A DNA stretch of 64,000 nucleotides. It comes from Phragmites australis. Lineage: Eukaryota; Streptophyta; Magnoliopsida; Poales; Poaceae. Within the stretch, counting starts at the first letter, position 1. The number at the start of each line of letters is the position of its first letter. Position numbers and translations under genes: made by a program. The stretch spans positions 8,315,501-8,379,500 of the forward strand of contig NC_084938.1 in assembly GCF_958298935.1 (NCBI RefSeq). The letters run 5' to 3'. The notes under the pieces were generated by a model that was not told the origin of the DNA, did not search any database, and saw only the letters and a program-made list of their open reading frames with translations. Shown one piece after another: positions 58,836-64,000 of this stretch.

Positions 58836-59419
58836 TGCGTTGTCCTGGCCTTGGGACTCGAGAACCCCTGGATCCCATATCACCAACAGCAGCGCCTGGG
58901 CCCATCGCAGGCAATGGTCTAGAGACTGAGGGTGGGGCCCTATTTCTTCGAGGCCAACCAAAGCATTGGTGCCACGTGACTTTCTGTCGCTCGGTGCTGA
59001 AATCTTCGCGGGCCTTGCAATTTTGATGCCCAAGCTCTTGGTATAGCCCAAGGAGGAGGCGAAAGGGCGCGTGCCCTTTTGACTTTCGAGGAAGGCGATG
59101 ATGAGGCGGGAGATGCCCAGGCTTCTGCGCGGATCAAGGAAGACGTGCCTCGCTTATTGCACCGAGGAATAAGGCGTTTGAACTCCCAGCGACAAAAAAG
59201 AGGAGAGGCAACGACCTATTGCCTTCCTTACTCGTCATTATTGCCTTTGCCGTTCTTGAGCACTGGGAGCCTTCTCTTCAGCCTTCAGTGCACTTTGACT
59301 CCAGTCTCCTCCAGTGCACTTCCCACACCTGAAAATGCCAAGGGCAGGAGGCGGCCGTCGGGAAGCGTCGAACGTCGGCGGCATTATGCCAAAACCCCCC
59401 TCCTGAACGAGGAGGGCGC

Positions 59420-60278
59420 AGAGAAGGTGTGGAAGCTTATGGTCCCCATTGGCTAGCGGGGATCATCGGTGGTGACGCCGGCCACCCATCCACCCGCCCC
59501 GCGTGGGCCCGGGCAGATTGTCATCTTTGCCTCCTTCGTGGCCGCTGGTCTAGTGCCGCCGTTTTTGGCGTTCTTCATGCAAGTGCTGGACACTTACGAC
59601 GTCTAGTTGGCCCACCTAAGCCTGAATTCGGTGGTGATCCTGGCGGTCTTCGCCCACCTTTGCGAGATGTTCGTAGGGGTGCCGCCATCTGTGGCGCTCT
59701 TTCGGCACTTCTTCATCCTCCGAGCGGCCGGGAAGAAGAAGGGGTCGGACGACGTGGAGGTCGTGGGCTGCTGTAATTTTCGCCTGTGGGAGGGTGTCAG
59801 CGACACCTACATCCAGCAGGTGCTGCACGGCAAGTGGGACAACTGGCGCCGGGACTGGGTCTACATCGACGTCAGCCCCCACGACTGCCTTTTGCTACCC
59901 CGATCGTCGGCGGAGCCCAACAAACGGGTCTGGGAATCCGCCCCCGCAGAGGATACCTGCCTACGCCTAGTGCTGAACCGCATCGAAGACCTGCGCTGGG
60001 CGGGGCTTACCTCGTTAATGGTGGTCGCCGACTTCCTGCGCTGCCGGCTGGCCCCTCTGAGGGAACGTGTCCGTCCCGCCTGGATGTACACCGGGCCTCG
60101 TGATGTGGCGAGGACGTGTATAGGCGAGGGTGGGAATCTCGATGAGGGGGCCCTAGAGGCGCTGCTCAAGGTGGTAACCGGCGTCAAAGACCTCGCCCCG
60201 GTGGTCCTGCCACGCAAAGACCAGGCGCTTTGCTCAGACCCGAGCCGGACGGCGCTTTGCTCAGACCCGAGCCTTTGA
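59420..60278 (+). pseudogene. Putative gypsy-type transposon (PF04195-like) gag-like domain
   Basis: IVIFASFVAAGLVPPFLAFF, MQVLDTYDV, a TAG stop (59602), then LAHLSLNSVVILAVFAHLCE, MFVGVPPSVALFRHFFILRA and VVGCCNFRLWEGVSDTYIQQ match the domain annotated in grasses as putative gypsy-type transposon (Transposase_28). It continues with WRRDWVYIDVSPHDCLLLPR. The same frame is open on either side of the stops. A 29-bp unit (gcgctttgctcagacccgag) is duplicated at 60225-60276 near the end. The domain's function is unknown; it is thought to be structural or gag-like. Confidence 0.8.
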
Positions 60279-60833
60279 CGCCCAGGGGCCGACAGACCGC
60301 ACGAGGCGCCGAGACCCCGGGACACTACACATTCCCGGGGCGGACGAAAACGGAGGGCGGGGCGCTGCCATAGACGATGGCAGACCGCTGAGCCGGGGTG
60401 ACATGGGGAATTGTCCCCGGTCGCTCATCTCCCTACCATCCTCGTCCTCTTCGTCGCCATCCCCTCCGCCATCCCCGCACCGAGAACCTCGGCCGACGGC
60501 TGGCGACGCGACGGCCGGCGACCGAACTGGCCAGCTCTCTAGAGTAGGTTCTGGGGCAGATGCTGGGACTAGTTCACAATGGCCCAGGGGCCATAGCCCA
60601 CCCCAAAGAGGAGAAGGCCGGAGCCCAGGCCGAAGGCCCCAGAATTCTAGATCCTGCAGTCCCGATGGTGGTATCGCGGGCCAAAAACCACGTGCGCCCC
60701 CTTTTTTTTTTCTTCGAGCTCATTTTGCTCGTGTCTTGGCTGGGGGTTAATCTGTTTTTGTTCCAGGCCGTCCAAGGGTTCTCCAGGAGGCTGGACGTCT
60801 CCCGAGCAACCAAGGCCTTCCCCTGTCCATGAG
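60279..60833 (+). other. Linker and probable intron of the gag-like gene
   Basis: A Pro/Ser/Arg-rich segment in a shifted frame (from 60403) precedes a T-rich stretch ending tttttgttccag at about 60767, which looks like a splice acceptor. I infer an intron of a few hundred bases; the donor was not fixed. Confidence 0.4.
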
Positions 60834-61820
60834 TTGAGAGCCCAGGCTGGGTCTGCCCCGAGCCCTCCGACTGGGGAGGAGCAACCAGCTTCAGGGGAGG
60901 CCGTCGTGACAAGGGTGGCACTGGCGCGGCCGCTGTTGGGGTCCCCGAGCGCCTCTGCTGAAAAGGCGCCAAGGGGACCCAGCTCTCGGCCATCCACTGG
61001 ACAGGCCCTGGAACCCCTCCCCGAGGTGCTCGAGGCGGCCATTGCGGCGAAGAGGGCCGAGCTCAAAGAGGAGCGCACTGCCCTCATCAACGAAAGGGGC
61101 CGGCTGGAGGAGGACCGCAAACTCCTGGAGAACCGTGTGGCCACGGCCCGCACAGCCTACGAGAGGACCCTGTAGGAGCTGGCCACCGAGCTGGAGGCCC
61201 TGGAGGAAGTGCGCGAGGAGGCTGTCACCGCGCAGAAGGAGGTTGAGCGATTGGGGGAGCGTGCTGGTGAGCTGGCCACCCGTGAGGAGCGGCTTGCCTT
61301 GCGCGAGCAAGAGGTTGCCTCACGGGAGGAGGTGGTCGGCAAGCGGGAGGAAACCTTGTGATTCGCTGAGACGGACCTCTGCCACCAAACCCAAGACTTC
61401 GAATGCGGCCGTGCCGACATTCTTCGCCGGGAGGAGCAGGTTGCACTGCGTCAGATGGATGCCGATCTGGCGTCATCGGCGCTTGTCGCCCGGGAAGAGA
61501 ACATCGCCAACTAGGAGGCAGGCTTAACTGCCCGAGAGCAGGCCATCGAGGCCCTAGCAGAGCAACTAGAGTGGGCCTGCACTGAGGTTGCTGCCAAACT
61601 CCAGGAGGCACGGGCCGTGAAGGACATCCCTGCCAGCACCGCCAATGGCAAAGGTCTTGAAGCTCGGCTGAAGAAAGCCGAGGAGGATCTTGATGTTGTC
61701 TACGAAGAGCGGATGAATGTTAAGGCAATGATGCAGGATGTCCTTCGGCAGGTGCGGGGCTTTGTGGAGGCGGCTGGGCTCGGGTCCGTGTCTGTGGTTC
61801 CCCAGGGCTGGATACGCTAG
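60834..61820 (+). pseudogene. Coiled-coil C-terminal part of the gag-like protein
   Basis: Long heptad-rich, Glu/Arg/Ala-rich helices: AAIAAKRAELKEERTALINE, ERLGERAGELATREERLALR and EEQVALRQMDADLASSALVA. The end is AMMQDVLRQVRGFVEAAGLG. Such coiled coils follow the PF04195-like domain in many grass elements and would mediate oligomerisation. Three internal stops (61173, 61359, 61513) all occur where one C to T or G to A change would create them. Confidence 0.75.
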
Positions 61821-62480
61821 GCCATCTTGCCCTTGGGTTCTCGGAGATGGCCCAGCGCCTTGAGGCTCTCCCCACTGCTGTCCAGGAACTCCATTTTGTA
61901 CTTCTTCTTCCTTGAGTTTGTTTGTACTGATGTCCCGAGAGGCATTGACCAGGCTGAGCACTGGCAGTTTACCCCCGAGAACAAGGTTGCCCCGGCCACT
62001 CGCGCTCGAGCAGTAGGACCACCCGAGATCCTTGGGTTTCGGTAGTGCTCAGGGCACTCGGCTCCCGAGCATCCAGCCCCCGAGCCCGCGTGTAGGATCC
62101 CGTGCTCGGGGCGCGCAGCCCCCGAGCGCTTGCGAGTACGTGGCTGCTGAGTCAAATAGACACAGATAGACAAAAATTCTTTTGCTCAGGAAGTGAAACC
62201 ACCTAGCACGGTACCCACCGTGTCGGTGTATCAGGAACCGGGGGTCCCTGAGTCCCAAGACTAGGCCGGCCGTCCGCCACGTGTCACCATCCCGCGAGGT
62301 CCCCCCTGCAAGATGAGGAAAATCTAAGTTCCGGGAGAAGGTGCTCGGGGCCACAGCCTCTGGTTCCCGAGCACCCCAGTTCCCCGATGACCCGCAGAGT
62401 CCAAGTACCGGGAAGAAAGTGCTCGGAAGGGTGCCCGCTCGCCCCCGAGTACCATAGTCCCCCGATGGGCCGAACAGCCA

Positions 62481-62700
62481 AGTGCTCAGGAGAGAGTCCT
62501 CGGGGCTGCACGTGGCGGCCCCCGAGCGCTCGGTTCCCCGAAGGATCTACTCAAGTGCTCGAGAGAGAGTGCTCGGGGCTGCATGTGGCAGCCCCTGAGG
62601 ACTCGGTACCCCGAAGGATCTGCTCAAGTACTCGGGAGAGAGTGCTCGGGGCTGCACGTGGCAGCCCCTGAGCACTCGGTTCCCCGAAGGTTCGCGCAAG
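62481..62700. repeat. 73-bp tandem repeats inside the LTR
   Basis: Three units, starting at about 62481, 62555 and 62628, each follow the order gtgctcgggagagagtgctc, then ggggctgcacgtggcagccc, then ctcggttccccgaag. Related half-units extend upstream to 62340. Each unit contains a palindromic core around gctgcacgtggcagc. Confidence 0.85.
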
Positions 62701-63181
62701 ATCACCCGACGCCCCGACGACCCGAAGGGACCCGTCGGCGAGGTGTTAGCCAGTCAAAGGTCCAATGCCGCATTTAATGGGCATGCGCGGCCTGACATCC
62801 TAACATTCTCAACTGCCCACGCCTTAGTGTCAGTCCCTGCCATGCTTTGGCAGGGGGGCGTGGGTCCATTAATTGCACGGGTCCCGTCCCGTATCATCCG
62901 GGGTACCTCGGGATAACGTTGCCAGGATCAAAGCGTTCCGCCTGCCACCCTGCCCTGACAGAAGAAGAAGACAGGGTGGGCGCGCCGGGTGCCTCTGTGG
63001 CTGCCCGGTGGGCCCTCTCAACGGCGCCGGGACGTCCACAGTGGCGGGTGGTCGGATGCGCGCCGCATTTTTCCACCACCCCTGTCACTTCGCCTGGACG
63101 GAATGATGACGCCTTTCTCCGTGGCATCTTGGCACTCGCGCCCCCTCTTTCCCATTCGGGGTAAGTCGAGGTCGGCATGTG

Positions 63182-63189
63182 TATAAAAG
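63182..63189 (+). promoter_or_regulatory. TATA box of the LTR promoter
   Basis: TATAAAAG, about 960 bases into the LTR, followed about 30 bases on by aacacaggaaagc, a plausible initiation region. Confidence 0.7.
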
Positions 63190-63560
63190 GAAGGGATGGA
63201 TAACACAGGAAAGCAGACCTAGTTTTTTGATCCAAGATCAAGTAACCTGAGACGAAGAACACCACAAGCAAGCTCGAGTAGAGCTAGAGCAAGAGAGCCT
63301 CAAGCTCTCTGTTAGACAATACACCCTTGTAACCAGACACATCCTTGAAGAATTCCCTTCAAGGAAGGATATTGCATCCACACAGGAGTAGGGTATTACG
63401 CCCCCGTGCGGCCCGAACCTGTCTAAACCTCGGTGCATTTATTTCTTTTTTGCACTAGGTCGATCATCCCCCACCACCGGCCGTTGCATTTATTTCCGTT
63501 TCCATTTATTTCCCCGACGAACATGTTCAGGATCATCCCCCTGGCCGAATCTTTAAAAAG

Positions 63561-64000
63561 GGGTCTCTCGGGATCCATGCCCGGGCGCCACCGAACCATA
63601 TGACCTCTGGGTTATGCCTCTGTCCGCTCTCGTCCGCCGGTTTGGGTATTCAAGAGGTCTCGGGTCGAAAACGAGAGCAGTCTATAACAAGTACCGCACT
63701 GACAGAGCGCACCAGGCAAAGAAATTCCCTATTCTCTCTTAAGTCACAGGCCGACAATCAAGAGCAGCTCGACCGCGAGGGCTTCAATGCCCCGGTCTCT
63801 GGTCGCCCCCAAGGGTCCTCGGGTGGTCCTACCACTTAGGCATGAGTGGTCGAGATCACCCGACCCCGGGATCCTCGCATGCCTCTGGGTGCTCGGGCAC
63901 TCCGCTGAAGGAACCAATTCCTCGGGCACCCCGAGCTCGGAAGCACGCACCCCACCTGGATCGGTTGGCCGGAAGGCCGATAGCTGTCCGGTGAGTGGTT
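63561..64000 (+). mobile_element. 5' internal region of the last gypsy-type element, runs off window
   Basis: G+C-rich text (gcgccaccgaaccatatgac, ggtctcgggtcgaaaacgag) typical of the leader between LTR and gag in G+C-rich grass gypsy elements. No intact reading frame is recognised before the window ends; opposite-strand open frames are compositional. Confidence 0.45.

Larger units (their letters stand above)
58836..62220 (+). mobile_element. G+C-rich gypsy-type element internal region, broken
   Basis: A single frame can be followed from about 59288 to 60278 and from 60834 to 61820, with stops at 59454, 59602, 61173-61175, 61359 and 61513. Gene-free flanks (58836-59280 and 61821-62220) are G+C rich with words such as ctcggggcgcgcagcccccgag. 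No protease, RT or integrase is present, so it is either a non-autonomous element or a truncated one. Its left border is the broken gypsy integrase; its right border is the LTR starting at 62221. Confidence 0.7.
62221..63560 (+). repeat. LTR of a further gypsy-type element
   Basis: Starts TGTCGGTGTATCAGGAACCG, a common start for G+C-rich Panicoid gypsy LTRs. It carries TATAAAAG at 63182-63189 and a transcript-like stretch to about 63470. The 3' boundary is not fixed; text after about 63540 (aaaaaggggtctctcgggat) is typical of the 5' internal region. No polypurine tract precedes it, which favours a 5' LTR of a separate element inserted here. Confidence 0.65.

Noticed and set aside
60403..61611. 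Overlapping frames on both strands in the G+C-rich gag-like region
   Set aside because: Only the frame continuous with the PF04195-like domain and the coiled coil reads as protein; the rest are Arg/Pro/Ser-rich shadows.
62221..63560. LTR at 62221 as the 3' LTR of the element with the PF04195-like gene
   Set aside because: No polypurine tract precedes it, and typical 5' internal leader sequence follows it, so a separate element starting here is favoured. Not fully excluded.

Overview
This window looks like nuclear DNA from a grass (Poaceae). The genes have many short introns with GT..AG borders and GC-rich first exons typical of grasses. The intergenic DNA is filled with grass-type LTR retrotransposons, L1-like LINEs and Tourist, Stowaway and Mutator-like MITEs. 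Nothing prokaryotic, organellar or viral was seen.

Four host genes appear intact and all lie on the + strand. (1) At 8913-13275 is a 14-coding-exon AFG1/LACE1-family mitochondrial AAA+ ATPase (507 aa). (2) At 30475-30768 is a 97-aa single-pass membrane protein of unknown function behind a 2.1-kb intron in its 5' leader. (3) At 32390-35338 is a 301-aa Rossmann-fold protein with a plastid-like N-terminus; its last intron uses a GC donor. (4) At 46668-49907 is an enhancer-of-polycomb-like protein (823 aa), a predicted subunit of a NuA4-type histone acetyltransferase. These genes have unrelated cellular roles and do not form a functional cluster.

Broken host genes: a TAF1B-like RNA polymerase I factor pseudogene (2602-3608); exon 1 of an F-box/Sel1-repeat gene (4144-4663) with a LINE landing just downstream on a perfect 14-bp target duplication; and a receptor-like protein (LRR-RLP) gene split into an N-terminal piece (about 36690-37365) and a C-terminal piece (about 41490-42200) by a LINE plus a DNA-transposon-like segment. 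An inverted relative of the RLP 3' end sits at 31660-32000.

Mobile-element layout: LINE tails (1630-1990, 5065-5715, 38819-41485); a complete but dead Ty1/copia element on the minus strand (about 15888-21837); a PIF/Harbinger relic (22965-26918) with a 2.2-kb solo LTR inside it; many MITEs, several with recognisable target duplications; and from 52.5 kb to the end a nest of Ty3/gypsy sequence. The nest holds a Tekay/Del-like element cut off in its integrase (52669-58835), a GC-rich element carrying a putative gypsy-type transposon (PF04195-like) protein and a coiled coil (58836-62220), and a further LTR with internal sequence running off the window (62221-64000). I found no evidence of a new biological system. 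The most informative observations concern splice-site variation, insertion footprints and element decay.
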